Part shown: one piece after another, positions 8,087 through 17,108 of the stretch | Position numbering within the stretch: the first letter of the stretch is position 1 | How the letters are laid out: each line of letters starts with the position of its first letter | Source: JAOUEA01 sp963790335 | GTDB lineage: Bacteria; Actinomycetota; UBA4738; HRBIN12 | Reading direction: 5' to 3' | Assembly (NCBI GenBank): GCA_963790335.1 | Contig: CAWBOB010000008.1 | Coordinates: 62,001 to 126,000 of the forward strand | Length of the DNA: 64,000 bases | Translations under genes and position numbers: made by a program | Notes under the pieces: generated by a model | What the model was told of the DNA's origin: nothing | What the model saw: only the letters and a program-made list of their open reading frames with translations | Databases searched by the model: none

Positions 8087-8967
8087 ATGGACGCTCGTGG
8101 CGACCCTCGGCTCGAGGTGGCGATCGGCGCGGTCGAGGCATGGCGAGGTCGCGACATCGGCCTCACGCCGACGGCGAGTGGCGAGGGGGAACGACGCTTC
8201 GTGGTCGAGGTGGGCGACGAGGTCTTCGTGCTTCGGATCGCCTCGCCCGCCGCGCGCCCGTGGGATCGGCGGCCTGGAGGTCGAGGTCGAGATCGTGCGG
8301 GCTGCGGCGGCGGCCGGTGTGACGCCCGACGTGGTCACCTGGATCCCATCGCTCGGCTGCCTCGTGACGCGGGCCGTGCCGGGACGCCAGATCTCAGCGG
8401 CCGACGCGCTGGACCTCGACGTGCTGGCCTCGATCGTGGGCTCCATCCGGGCGTTGCACGCCTGCCCGCTTCCCGGCATCGACCGATCGGTGTTCCGAGA
8501 CGGCGACGACCTGAGGCGCGCGGCGCTCGCGCGTGGCACGGCCATGCCGAACACCGAGCCCGCCGCGACCGAAGCCATGCGTCGGCTCGAGGCGGCGATC
8601 GAGGCACGGATGTATCGCCGGGTCGCCCGTCACGGAGATCTGCGACTCGAGCACCTGTCCCTCGAGCGCTGAGCGTGTATGGATCGCGGAGTTCCGCCAC
8701 GCGGGTGCCGGCGACGCGTTCGAAGATCTCGGCAGCGTGGCCGCGCACCTCGCCCTGTCGCAGGAGCAGAGCGAGGCGCTGCTCACGTTCTACTTCGGGC
8801 GGTCCGATGACGACCTCCGGAGCGGGCTCGCGATGGCGCGGGCCGCGGCCGACTACCTGATCGCGATGCGGAGCCTCGCCCAACCCTCGGTCGTTCGTCA
8901 CTTGCAGACCGCTCAGGCGCGGCTCGCCTGGGTCGCCGACGCCGCGGCAGACGCGGGCGTGGGCTGA
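8087..8967 (+). CDS. Choline-kinase/APH-like phosphotransferase, two frameshifts
   Basis: Protein-kinase-like fold of the aminoglycoside phosphotransferase/choline kinase superfamily, about 290 residues. The first frame has ERRFVVEVGDEVFVLRIASP, the N-lobe beta strands. The second frame has EVEIVRAAAAAG, then CLVTRAVPG and the catalytic-loop motif RHGDL. The third has ERVWIAEFRHAGAGDAFEDL, where the usual metal-binding Asp of the IDWEYA-type motif is Glu. The helix after HGDL also departs from the usual H-x-D-x4-N. Frames change near 8265-8278 and 8672. It may be an error-hit but real gene with an atypical active site, or a decaying one. Substrate unknown. Confidence 0.65.
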
Positions 8968-8977
8968 CCGCCCGCCG

Positions 8978-9526
8978 CTACGCGGCCGCTTCGAGCGAGA
9001 ACCACGCCACGCGGTGCGGCCTTCCGCCCCAGGTCATCAAGGCCTGACCGAGGAAGAGGCCGTCGTCGATCTGCACCAGCTCGTCGACGATGCGCCGCAC
9101 CGGGAACGACGGGTTCTCGGACACCCCCCGATAGTCCAGCCGCAGCACGGTGAGGTCGGGGTTGCTGACGCTCGGCGCGATGCTCGTCACGAACCGGAAT
9201 GCTGAGGTGCCCTGTTCGTCGTCGCCGAAGCCCCGATAGCGAGGGAAGGCCGTGCGGATCGCACGCCGGCCCCCCACCGTGAACAGGTTGACGCCTTCTG
9301 CCGCGTGCCGCGAGAAGTGCTTGCCTCGCCATGGCATCCACAGACGCGCTATCGCTTCGAACGGCCCGTCGGCGCCGTAGCCGTAGGTCGTAGCGATCAA
9401 CCGTCCCGGGCGGAATCCCACGAGGCCTTCAGCCGGCTTGCCGCCGGCGAAGCAACCCTGAAGCTCCGTCAGGCCGAGCGGTCGGTCGAGCCGGAGCATC
9501 GCCACCCCATGCCAGAAGTCGTTCAC
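8978..9526 (-). CDS. Unknown protein translationally coupled to thrC
   Basis: A 182-residue soluble protein starting VNDFWHGVAMLRLDRPLGL. Aromatic and Gly-rich strands follow (LIATTYGYGADGPFEAIARL, ALMTWGGRPHRVAWFSLE), suggesting an all-beta, lipocalin-like fold, which is inference. I do not recognise the family. The GTG start at 9526 overlaps the thrC TGA (GTGA), making it the third gene of the ilvD-thrC operon, so a role near Thr/Ile/Val supply is possible but unproven. The frame is intact and codon use is normal. Confidence 0.75.
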   Translation of the reverse strand: MNDFWHGVAMLRLDRPLGLTELQGCFAGGKPAEGLVGFRPGRLIATTYGYGADGPFEAIARLWMPWRGKHFSRHAAEGVNLFTVGGRRAIRTAFPRYRGFGDDEQGTSAFRFVTSIAPSVSNPDLTVLRLDYRGVSENPSFPVRRIVDELVQIDDGLFLGQALMTWGGRPHRVAWFSLEAAA

Positions 9527-10776
9527 GAGCGGGACCCCAGGGCCGCGAGGAACTCGTCGAGGTCGGGTGCGACGTTGTACGACGGCTCGAGGAAGCCCTC
9601 GAGGGCTTCGATCGTCTTGTAGCCGTTGCCGGTGACGTAGGCCACGACCTCTTCGCCGGGCTCGACGATGCGTCGCTCGACCATGCGCTTGAGGTTCGCG
9701 ATGGTGACGCCGCCCGCGGTCTCGGTGAACACGCCCTCGGTGCTCGCGAGGAGCGCGATGCCCTCGCGGATCTCCTGCTCGGTGCACCACTCGATGTGGC
9801 CATGGGTCTCACGCGCCACCTTGAGCGCGAAGTAGCCGTCGGCCGGAGCACCGATCGCGAGGGAGCGGGCGATCGTGTCGGGCTTGACCGGCGTGACCTC
9901 GTCGGCGCCGTCGAGGAAGGCTTGGGCCACCGGACGACAGCCTTCCGCCTGCGCGCCGCTCACGCGGTACGGCTTCTCCTCGACCGCGCCGATCGCGATC
10001 AGCTCGCCGAACGCCCGGTGGATCTTCGTGAGCAGTGCCCCGCTCGCGATCGGCACCACCACGTGATCGGGCAGGCGCCACCCGAGTTGCTCGGCGGTCT
10101 CGAAGCCGAGCGACTTCGAGCCTTCCGCGTAGTACGGGCGCATGTTCACGTTGACGAAGGCCCACGGAAGCGCCTCGGCGACTTCGCTACAGAGCCTGTT
10201 CACGTCGTCGTAGTTGCCCCTGACCGCGACGACCTTGGCGCCGTAGCACTCGGTCGCGAGGATCTTCGCTCGCTCCAGATCCTCGGGCACGAACACGAAG
10301 CATTCGATGCCCGCCTTGGCGGCATGCGCAGCGGTCGCGTTCGCGAGGTTGCCGGTCGAGGCGCACGAGATGGCTTCGTACCCGAACGCCCTCGCCATCG
10401 TGGTCGCGACGCTCACCACCCGGTCCTTGAACGAGTTCGAAGGGTTGACGGAGTCGTCCTTGACCCAGACCACGCCATCATGGCCGAGCGCGTTCGCGAG
10501 ATCGTCGGCTCGTCGGAGCGGTGTGAACCCCGCGCCGAGATCGACTCGTTCGATGCCCGGTCCGCCGGGAAGAAGCTGCTCGTATCGCCAGAGCGTCTGC
10601 GGTCCGGCTTCCACCTGCTTGCGGAAATCGATGCCGTCGAGCGACTGCAGGTCGTACGACGGTTCGAGGGGACCGAAGCATTCTTCGCAGATCGTCAGCG
10701 GTTCCACCGGGTACTGCTGGCCGCAGATGCGACATTGCAGCGCCGCGGGCGACGTGATCGCGTGCCGACCGCTCAC
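9523..10776 (-). CDS. thrC: Threonine synthase
   Basis: PLP-dependent enzyme converting O-phosphohomoserine to threonine, 417 residues. The N-terminus has a zinc-ribbon-like pair, CRIC and CEEC (about residues 14 and 29), as in the actinobacterial/plant-like form. The PLP lysine lies in NPSNSFKDRVVSVA, and the phosphate-binding loop is CASTGNLANATAAHAA. The GTG start at 10776 overlaps the ilvD TGA (GTGA); upstream in-frame sequence to 10866 is ilvD coding DNA read out of frame. Threonine feeds isoleucine synthesis, so coupling with ilvD makes metabolic sense. Confidence 0.95.
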   Translation of the reverse strand: MSGRHAITSPAALQCRICGQQYPVEPLTICEECFGPLEPSYDLQSLDGIDFRKQVEAGPQTLWRYEQLLPGGPGIERVDLGAGFTPLRRADDLANALGHDGVVWVKDDSVNPSNSFKDRVVSVATTMARAFGYEAISCASTGNLANATAAHAAKAGIECFVFVPEDLERAKILATECYGAKVVAVRGNYDDVNRLCSEVAEALPWAFVNVNMRPYYAEGSKSLGFETAEQLGWRLPDHVVVPIASGALLTKIHRAFGELIAIGAVEEKPYRVSGAQAEGCRPVAQAFLDGADEVTPVKPDTIARSLAIGAPADGYFALKVARETHGHIEWCTEQEIREGIALLASTEGVFTETAGGVTIANLKRMVERRIVEPGEEVVAYVTGNGYKTIEALEGFLEPSYNVAPDLDEFLAALGSRS

Positions 10777-12461
10777 CAGGTCACCGCACCGTGATCGGCC
10801 GAGCCCACCGTGCGGGCGTACTTCGCGAGTGCGCCCTGCGTGTAGCGGTGCTCCGGCTGGGTCCACTCGCTGCGGCGGTGCGCGAGCTCTGCGTCGTCGA
10901 CGAGCACCTCGATCGTGCGTGCGTCGGCGTCGATGCGGATGCGGTCGCCGTCACGTACGAGCGAGATCGGACCGCCGACGAACGCCTCAGGTGCGATATG
11001 GCCGACGCTGAACCCCTTGGTCGCGCCGCTGAACCGACCGTCGGTGATGAGCGCGACATCGGCGCCGAGGCCGGCTCCCGCGACCGCCGCGGTCACCGCC
11101 AGCATCTCGGGCATTCCGGGCGAGCCCTTCGGACCCTCGTAGCGGATCACGATCACGTCGCCGGCCTCGAACGCGCCCGCGGAGAGCGCATCGAACGCCG
11201 CCTGCTCGGAGTCGAACGCCTTGGCGGAACCCTCGAACACGAGGCCCTCCGCGCCGGCAGCCTTCATCACGGCGCCGTCGGGGGCGAGGTTGCCGCGCAG
11301 GATCGCGAGGCCACCCCATGGGTGGATCGGATCGCCTGGCGCGTGCACGATCTGGCCGTCGGGCGCGGCCACGCTCATGTCCGCGAGGTTCTCGCCGATC
11401 GTCTTGCCGGTCACGGTCATGCAGTCACCGTGGAGCAGTCCGGCGTCGAGCAGCTCGTTCATGACGACCTGCACGCCGCCGACACGGTCGAGATCGCTCA
11501 TGACGAACCTGCCCGCCGGACGAACATCGACCAGGTGCGGCACGTCGCGCGAGACGCGATCGAAATCGTCGAGCTGCAGGTCGACGTGGGCCTCCCGAGC
11601 GATCGCGAGCAGGTGCAGCACAGCGTTCGTCGATCCCGCGAGCGCCATCACGACCGCGATCGCGTTCTCGAACGCCTGCTTGGTCATGATGTCCCGCGGC
11701 AGAGGCCCGCCGTCGGCCACGAGCCGCGAGGCCTGCAGACCTGCCTCGCGCGCGGCCACCTCGCGCCGGTAGTCGACCGCCGGCGGGGACGCCGATCCCG
11801 GCAGTGACATGCCGATCGCCTCGCCGACGGCCGCCATCGTGTTGGCCGTGTACATGCCCGCACAGGAACCGGTGCCGGGGCACGCGGCACGCTCGATGCC
11901 CCCGAGTTCCGCGTCATCGATCGTTCCCCGGGCGTGCGCGCCGACCGCCTCGAAGACGTCCTGGATCGTGACGTCGCGCCCTCGATAGGTGCCGGGCAGG
12001 ATCGTGCCGCCGTAGAGGTAGACCGAATGCAGGTTGAGGCGGGCCATCGCCATGAGCATGCCCGGCTCGCTCTTGTCACATCCGGCGATGCCGACGAGGG
12101 CATCGAATCGCTCGGCGTGCATGACGAGCTCGACCGAGTCGGCGATCAGATCGCGGCTCATCAGCGACGCCTTCATGCCTTCGTGCCCCATGGCGATGCC
12201 GTCACTGACCGCGATGGTGGTGAACTCGACCGGCACCGCGTCGCCTTGACGCACGCCTTCCTTGGCGAGGGCGGCGAGCTTGTCGAGGTGGTAGTTGCAG
12301 GGCGTGACCTCGTTCCAGCTCGAGGCGACGGCCACCTGCGGCTTGCCGAAGTCCTCGTCGGTAAGGCCGACGGCGCGAAGCATGGCACGGGCGGGAGCGC
12401 GATGAGATCCCTCCGTAACCTCCCAGCTTCGTGGCTTGCCCCGCGAGCGTTCGCCGGCCAT
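10773..12461 (-). CDS. ilvD: Dihydroxy-acid dehydratase
   Basis: A 562-residue Fe-S dehydratase for the third common step of valine/isoleucine synthesis. Conserved Cys positions are visible in VTPCNYHLDKLA, IAGCDKSEPGM and CPGTGSCAGMYTANTMAAVG. The C-terminal half has ITDGRFSGATKGFSVGHIAP, the conserved substrate-binding region. Length is standard and the frame is intact. It heads the ilvD-thrC-unknown operon, which is separate from the attenuated ilvBNC operon about 8 kb away; no leader peptide was found in front of it. Confidence 0.97.
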   Translation of the reverse strand: MAGERSRGKPRSWEVTEGSHRAPARAMLRAVGLTDEDFGKPQVAVASSWNEVTPCNYHLDKLAALAKEGVRQGDAVPVEFTTIAVSDGIAMGHEGMKASLMSRDLIADSVELVMHAERFDALVGIAGCDKSEPGMLMAMARLNLHSVYLYGGTILPGTYRGRDVTIQDVFEAVGAHARGTIDDAELGGIERAACPGTGSCAGMYTANTMAAVGEAIGMSLPGSASPPAVDYRREVAAREAGLQASRLVADGGPLPRDIMTKQAFENAIAVVMALAGSTNAVLHLLAIAREAHVDLQLDDFDRVSRDVPHLVDVRPAGRFVMSDLDRVGGVQVVMNELLDAGLLHGDCMTVTGKTIGENLADMSVAAPDGQIVHAPGDPIHPWGGLAILRGNLAPDGAVMKAAGAEGLVFEGSAKAFDSEQAAFDALSAGAFEAGDVIVIRYEGPKGSPGMPEMLAVTAAVAGAGLGADVALITDGRFSGATKGFSVGHIAPEAFVGGPISLVRDGDRIRIDADARTIEVLVDDAELAHRRSEWTQPEHRYTQGALAKYARTVGSADHGAVTW

Positions 12462-12540
12462 CGATACCGCCTTCCTCGACGTGGGGTGGATGGGGCCTTC
12501 ACCGTAGCAACCAGGCGCCCCGCCGACGACGGGCCGCGGG

Positions 12541-12546
12541 TACCAT
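12541..12546 (+). promoter_or_regulatory. Possible leaderless-type -10 box
   Basis: TACCAT is followed by 8 nt and the GTG at 12555. The weak match and slightly long spacing make this tentative. Confidence 0.25.
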
Positions 12547-12554
12547 GCGGCACC

Positions 12555-12953
12555 GTGGATCCCATCGGCTCCGTGAACGGACTCGTGATCGACTGCGCCG
12601 ACCCCGTCGCGCTCGCCCGGTTCTGGAGCTCGATGTTCGCGACGGAGATCGACTCGATCGATGACGACCCACCACGCTACGTGGACCTGCGCTCACGTCC
12701 GGGTGTACCCGTGCTGCGCTTCCAGCGTGTGCCGGAAGCCAAGATGCAGAAGAACCGTCTCCATCTCGACGTCGAGGTCGAGTCGCTCGACAGCGCCGTC
12801 GACCGGGTGCGGTCGCTCGGAGGACGGCCCGTCAACGATCGCGGCACGGACTTCGGCTGGCACTACCGGATCATGGCCGACCCCGAGGGCAACGAGTTCT
12901 GCCTGATCGAGCGGGCCGCCGGTACCGAGGGCGATACCCTGATGCGCTCATGA
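12555..12953 (+). CDS. VOC/glyoxalase-like protein
   Basis: A 132-residue vicinal-oxygen-chelate fold protein. It shows the first beta-alpha unit (NGLVIDCADPVALARFWSSM), then LDVEVESLDSAVDRVRSLGG and the closing strands MADPEGNEFCLIE. This pattern matches the glyoxalase-like domain family, in which many members bind small ligands without known enzymatic activity. The start is GTG 12555; no strong SD is seen. Its end overlaps the next gene by 4 nt (ATGA), so it is co-expressed with the FAD oxidoreductase. Confidence 0.82.
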   Translation: MDPIGSVNGLVIDCADPVALARFWSSMFATEIDSIDDDPPRYVDLRSRPGVPVLRFQRVPEAKMQKNRLHLDVEVESLDSAVDRVRSLGGRPVNDRGTDFGWHYRIMADPEGNEFCLIERAAGTEGDTLMRS

Positions 12954-14392
12954 GCGCTCTCACCGATCCGACCGACATGCCGGTGCCTCCCGACGAAGGC
13001 CGCAGCTGGTGGCTGCGCGAGGCACTCGCGCTGCCGGAGTTCGCGGGCGAGCCTGCACCCGCCCTGCAGGGCGACACGACCGCCGACGTGGTCGTGCTCG
13101 GAGGCGGCTACACGGGGCTGTGGACCGCCTATCAGCTGAAGCGCCTCGATGCCGGGGTCGACGTGCTCGTGCTCGAGCAGGACATCTGCGGCGGCGGTCC
13201 GAGCGGTCGCAACGGCGGGTTCGTGAGCAGCTACTGGAACGAGCTCCCCCACCTCGCCCGAACCTACGGCGACGCCGAGGCGCTGCGCCTGTGCCGGGCC
13301 GGCGAGGAGAGCGTCGAGGCCATCGGCATGTTCTGCGGGGAGCACGACGTCGACGCGTGGTACCGGGCCGACGGTGACCTCAACGTCGCCGCATCCGACG
13401 CCCAGATCGGCGCCTGGGCCGACCTCGTGATCACCGCGGAGCGGCTCGGCCTCGCCGGCGACTTCGAGGTGCGCTCGGCCGAGGCAACGCGCGAGCTCGT
13501 CGACTCGCCGGTGTTCCGGGGTGGGATCTCGAGTCGGTTCGGGGCGACCGTGCATCCGGCCCGTCTCGCCCGTGGGCTCCGCCGGGTCGTGATGGAGATG
13601 GGCGTCCGGGTGCACGAGCAGACCCCGGTGACCCGCTTCGGGTCGGGCTCACCCACGGTGACCGAGACGCCGTCGGGCACCGTGCGCGCCGGGGCGGCGG
13701 TCATCGCGCTCAACGCCTGGGCGGCCCACTGGAAACGGTTCCGCCGTGCGATCACGGTGCGTGGCAGCTACATCGTGATGACGGCGCCCGCGCCGGAGCT
13801 GTTGAAGGACATCGGGTGGACGAACGGGGCGGGTCTGAGCGACTACCGCGCCGCGCTGCACTACGTGCGCACCACCCCCGACGGACGCATCGCGTTCGGC
13901 ATCGGCGGCATGCAGCCGAACCTGGCGCGCTCGATCGGACCCCGCTTCGCCTACGACGAGCGAGCGCTCCGCGTGGCGACCGCCGACCTGCGGCGCATGT
14001 TCCCGACCTTCGACGACGTGGCGATCGATGCCGGCTGGGGCGGCCCGATCGACGTATCGGGCACCCACCTTCCGTTCTTCGGCACCATCGACGCCGGCAA
14101 CGCCCACTACGGCCTGGGATACACGGGCAACGGCGTGGGCCCCGCGCATCTGGGCGGACGCATCCTCGCCCATCGAACGCTGGGCCGCCACGACGACGTG
14201 CTCGACCTGCCGATCGTCGACGCCGAGCCGATGCGGTTCCCACCGGAGCCGATCCGCTCTCCCGGCGCGCTGATCGCGAACCACGCGATCCGGCACAAGG
14301 ATGAGGTCGAAGACCGTGGCGAGGAACCCAACCCGATGGTGGACTTCGTGGCGAGGCTACCCCGTCGCCTCGGATACAACCTCGGGCCGTAG
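12950..14392 (+). CDS. FAD-dependent amine/amino-acid oxidoreductase (DAO family)
   Basis: A 480-residue flavoprotein. The FAD-binding Rossmann motif is VVVLGGGYTGLWTAYQLKR, about residues 47-65, followed by SGRNGGFVSSYW, typical of the DAO/PuuB-like gamma-glutamylputrescine oxidase group. The C-terminal FAD contact region is GLGYTGNGVGPAHLGGRILA. No signal peptide. It is coupled by ATGA to the VOC gene upstream. Likely oxidises an amine or N-methyl amino acid to an imine with release of ammonia or formaldehyde; the substrate is unknown. Confidence 0.86.
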   Translation: MSALTDPTDMPVPPDEGRSWWLREALALPEFAGEPAPALQGDTTADVVVLGGGYTGLWTAYQLKRLDAGVDVLVLEQDICGGGPSGRNGGFVSSYWNELPHLARTYGDAEALRLCRAGEESVEAIGMFCGEHDVDAWYRADGDLNVAASDAQIGAWADLVITAERLGLAGDFEVRSAEATRELVDSPVFRGGISSRFGATVHPARLARGLRRVVMEMGVRVHEQTPVTRFGSGSPTVTETPSGTVRAGAAVIALNAWAAHWKRFRRAITVRGSYIVMTAPAPELLKDIGWTNGAGLSDYRAALHYVRTTPDGRIAFGIGGMQPNLARSIGPRFAYDERALRVATADLRRMFPTFDDVAIDAGWGGPIDVSGTHLPFFGTIDAGNAHYGLGYTGNGVGPAHLGGRILAHRTLGRHDDVLDLPIVDAEPMRFPPEPIRSPGALIANHAIRHKDEVEDRGEEPNPMVDFVARLPRRLGYNLGP

Positions 14393-14433
14393 CCGCGGTC
14401 TGGGACACGGCGGGTCCGTACGACACCCGCTGG

Positions 14434-15817
14434 TCAGTCTCCGAACGGCGTGAAACCGGACGCCGCGCGCGGCCATGGGTTGGCGGCTTCCCAGGCGGCC
14501 CCGACCGCGAGCACCAGGTCGTCGGCGAACCGCGGGCCGGTGATCTGCAGACCGAACGGGACCCCGTTGGGCGAGACCCCCGCCGGCACGGAGAGCGACG
14601 GATGCCCGGTGATGTTCGTCGCCTGGGTGTTGTAGGCCGAGGACGGCGAGCCGATGTCGTCGCTGCCCGGAGCCCGGCCGTCGGCGTAGAACCCTTCGAT
14701 GCACATCGTCGGACAGACCAGTACGGCGTCGTCACGGAGCAGATCGTCCAGCACCCGGGCCTGGTCGAAGCGTCGGCGTCTGGCGGCGAGGTACGCATCG
14801 ATCGTGATGGCCGCGGCGAGCTCGAGCGCAGCTCGGAGGTAGGGCGTCAGGTCGTCGGCGCCCTCGGTGACGACGTCGCGACCGATCCACGTGAGCTCCT
14901 CGACCGCCACGGTCGTGAACCAATCGTCGTCGATCTGCTCGGTGAACGGCGGGGGCACGTGGTCGACCGTCGAGACCGGTGACGCGGTGCAGGTCGGCGA
15001 GCGCGTCGTCGAACAGCGAGGCGATCGGCGAGGGGAGAGGGCCGTAGTCCGACATGCGCGATGTGGCCACGATGCGTGCCGGCCGGGCATGGACCCGCGG
15101 AGACCACGCGGGTACGGCGGCGGGGTCGCCGGGCACCGGTCCCCGCATGACCTCGAGGAGCAGCGCCGCGTCGGCGACGCTCGTCGCGAGCGGGCCCTTG
15201 GTCGACAGCTCGAGCCACGACGGCGCGGGGTCGCGGCCGATAACCCGGCCGTCGGCTTCAGCCCGACGAGGCCGCAGAAGGCTGCCGGGATCCGGATCGA
15301 CCCTCCCCCGTCGGTCCCGGTCGCGAGCGGGGCGAGGCCGGCAGCGAGCGCGGCCCCGCTTCCACCGCTCGAGCCGCCGGGCGACCACTCGATGGCCCAG
15401 GGGTTGCCGGTGTCACCGAAGAGCCGGTTCGAGGTGAAGCCCTCGAACGCGAACTCTGGAAGGTTCGTCTTGCCGACCACGATCGCCCCGGCCGCGCGCA
15501 GCCGGGCGACGATCTCGCAGTCGCGCTCGGCCGGCGCTGCGTCGCGACGGAGGAGCGATCCGAAGGTGGTCGGCAAGCCCGCGACGTGCTCGTTGTCCTT
15601 GACGAGCAGGGGCAGCCCGGCGAGAGGGCCCGGGTTCTCCCCCGCCCCGACGCGCGCATCGATCGCGGCGGCCTCGGCCAGGGCATCGGCTCCGCGGGTC
15701 GACACGACGGAGCCGATCGGAACCGTCGAGCCGCTCGATGCGTTCGAGCGACTCGGCCACCAACGCCTCGGACGGGACACGCCTGTCACGGACCGAGGCG
15801 GCCAGCTCGTGCAGCAT
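14434..15817 (-). CDS. Amidase-signature hydrolase, three apparent frameshifts
   Basis: Amidase-signature enzyme of about 460 codons that hydrolyses carboxamides. The Ser-cisSer-Lys triad region is intact: Lys in LPLLVKDNEHVAG, cis-Ser in SPGGSSGGSGAAL and nucleophile Ser in GSIRIPAAFCGLVGLKPTAG. The frame changes near 15700, 15240 and 14975; concatenating the frames gives one full-length protein ending in SGFTPFGD. The ATG at 15817 shares one base with the TGA of the amidohydrolase (TGATG), so the two are co-translated. Three indels in one gene could mean decay, but the active-site regions look unrelaxed. Confidence 0.8.
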
Positions 15818-17038
15818 CACCCGCTCGCGAACGGCACGACGCGCGCGCCGTCCTTCCAGACCTGCTCGATGCGGGACTCGTAGTCGTCGAAGACCAGAGG
15901 ATCGCCGTCGAGCACCACGAGGTCGGCTCGCTTGCCTGTCTCCACGGTGCCGAGCTCGTCCTCGAGGCCCATCAGCTCGGCCGCGCTCAGCGTCGCAGCG
16001 TGCAGCGCCTGCGCAGGGCGTGAAGCCGTGCTCGGCCATGTGACGCAGCTCGTTGAGGTTCGTGCCGTGCGGGGCGACCGGGCAATCGGTGCCCATCGCG
16101 ACCTCGAGCCCGGCGTCGGCAGCGAGCTGCATCGCGTCGAACTCGGGCCGTCCCAGGGCGCGGAGCTTGTCACGCACCGCAGGCGGCACCCTCTCGTCGT
16201 CGGCGAGGGCCTCGGTCGTGTCGCCCGACGTGAGGGTCGGCACGAGCCAGGTACCTCGCTCGAGCATCATCTCGGCAGCTTCCGCGTCGAGGAAGGTGCC
16301 GTGGTCGACCGATCGCACACCGGCACGCACCGCACGCTTGATGCCCTCGGCTCCGTGCGCGTGCGACATCACCCACGTGCCGAGGTCGGCGGCCGTGCGC
16401 ACGATCGCGTCGACCTCGTCCTGCGAGTAGTTCGGTTCCATCGGGTCGTCGGCCGCCGAGAGGAAGCCGCCACTCGACGCGATCTTGATCACGTCGGCCC
16501 CGGCCCGGATCACTTCGCGCACCTTGGCGCTCACCCCGTCGACGCCGTCGCAGACCCCCGATGGCATGCCCGGGTACTCGACGCTTCCGAGGCCGCGCGC
16601 GCCGCTCGGGAGCCAGGCGTCGTTGTGCCCCCCGGTCATCGAGAGCATCGTCACGGAGATCTGCATCCGCGGGCCGACGAGGGTGCCCTCGTCGACGGCG
16701 GCGCGCAGGCCGGCGTCGGCTCCCGAGGCGTCGCGGACGGTCGTGATGCCGAGCGCGACCGTCGTGCGCAGGTTCCGAGCCATGCGATGGAAGGCCAGGG
16801 AGAAGGGTTCCTGCATGCGGGCGTATTCGTCGAAGTCCTCGTAGCGGAACGCCAGGTGCACGTGGCAGTCGAACAACCCCGGTAGCAGTGCCTTGCCGGT
16901 GCAGTCGACCGCGTCATCGCCGTCGAGCCCGGAGCCCACCTCGACGATCCGGCCATCCCCGATCACGACGTCGGCCGGCGACGGTGCCGTCCCGGAACCA
17001 TCGAACACGACACCGCCATGGAACAGCGTTCTCGACAA
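15817..17038 (-). CDS. Imidazolonepropionase/prolidase-type amidohydrolase, one frameshift
   Basis: Metal-dependent TIM-barrel hydrolase, about 407 codons. Ligands are visible: HxH in LFDCHVHLAF, the probable carbamylated Lys in DVIKIASSGG, His in VMSHAHG and VDHGTFLDA, and Asp in GTDCPVAPHG. The frame changes near 16020, between EHGFTP and AQALHAATLSAAELMG. I chose TTG 17038 because GAGGAGG stands 6 nt upstream; GTG 17053 is the longer alternative but would overlap that SD. Coupled to the amidase, suggesting stepwise breakdown of a cyclic amide or N-acyl compound (inference). Confidence 0.82.
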
Positions 17039-17108
17039 CTCACGCCTCCTCACGGCCTCGACCTAGACTCGCGCCGAACCCTACCGCCCGATACGGAGGA
17101 GCAGCGAC

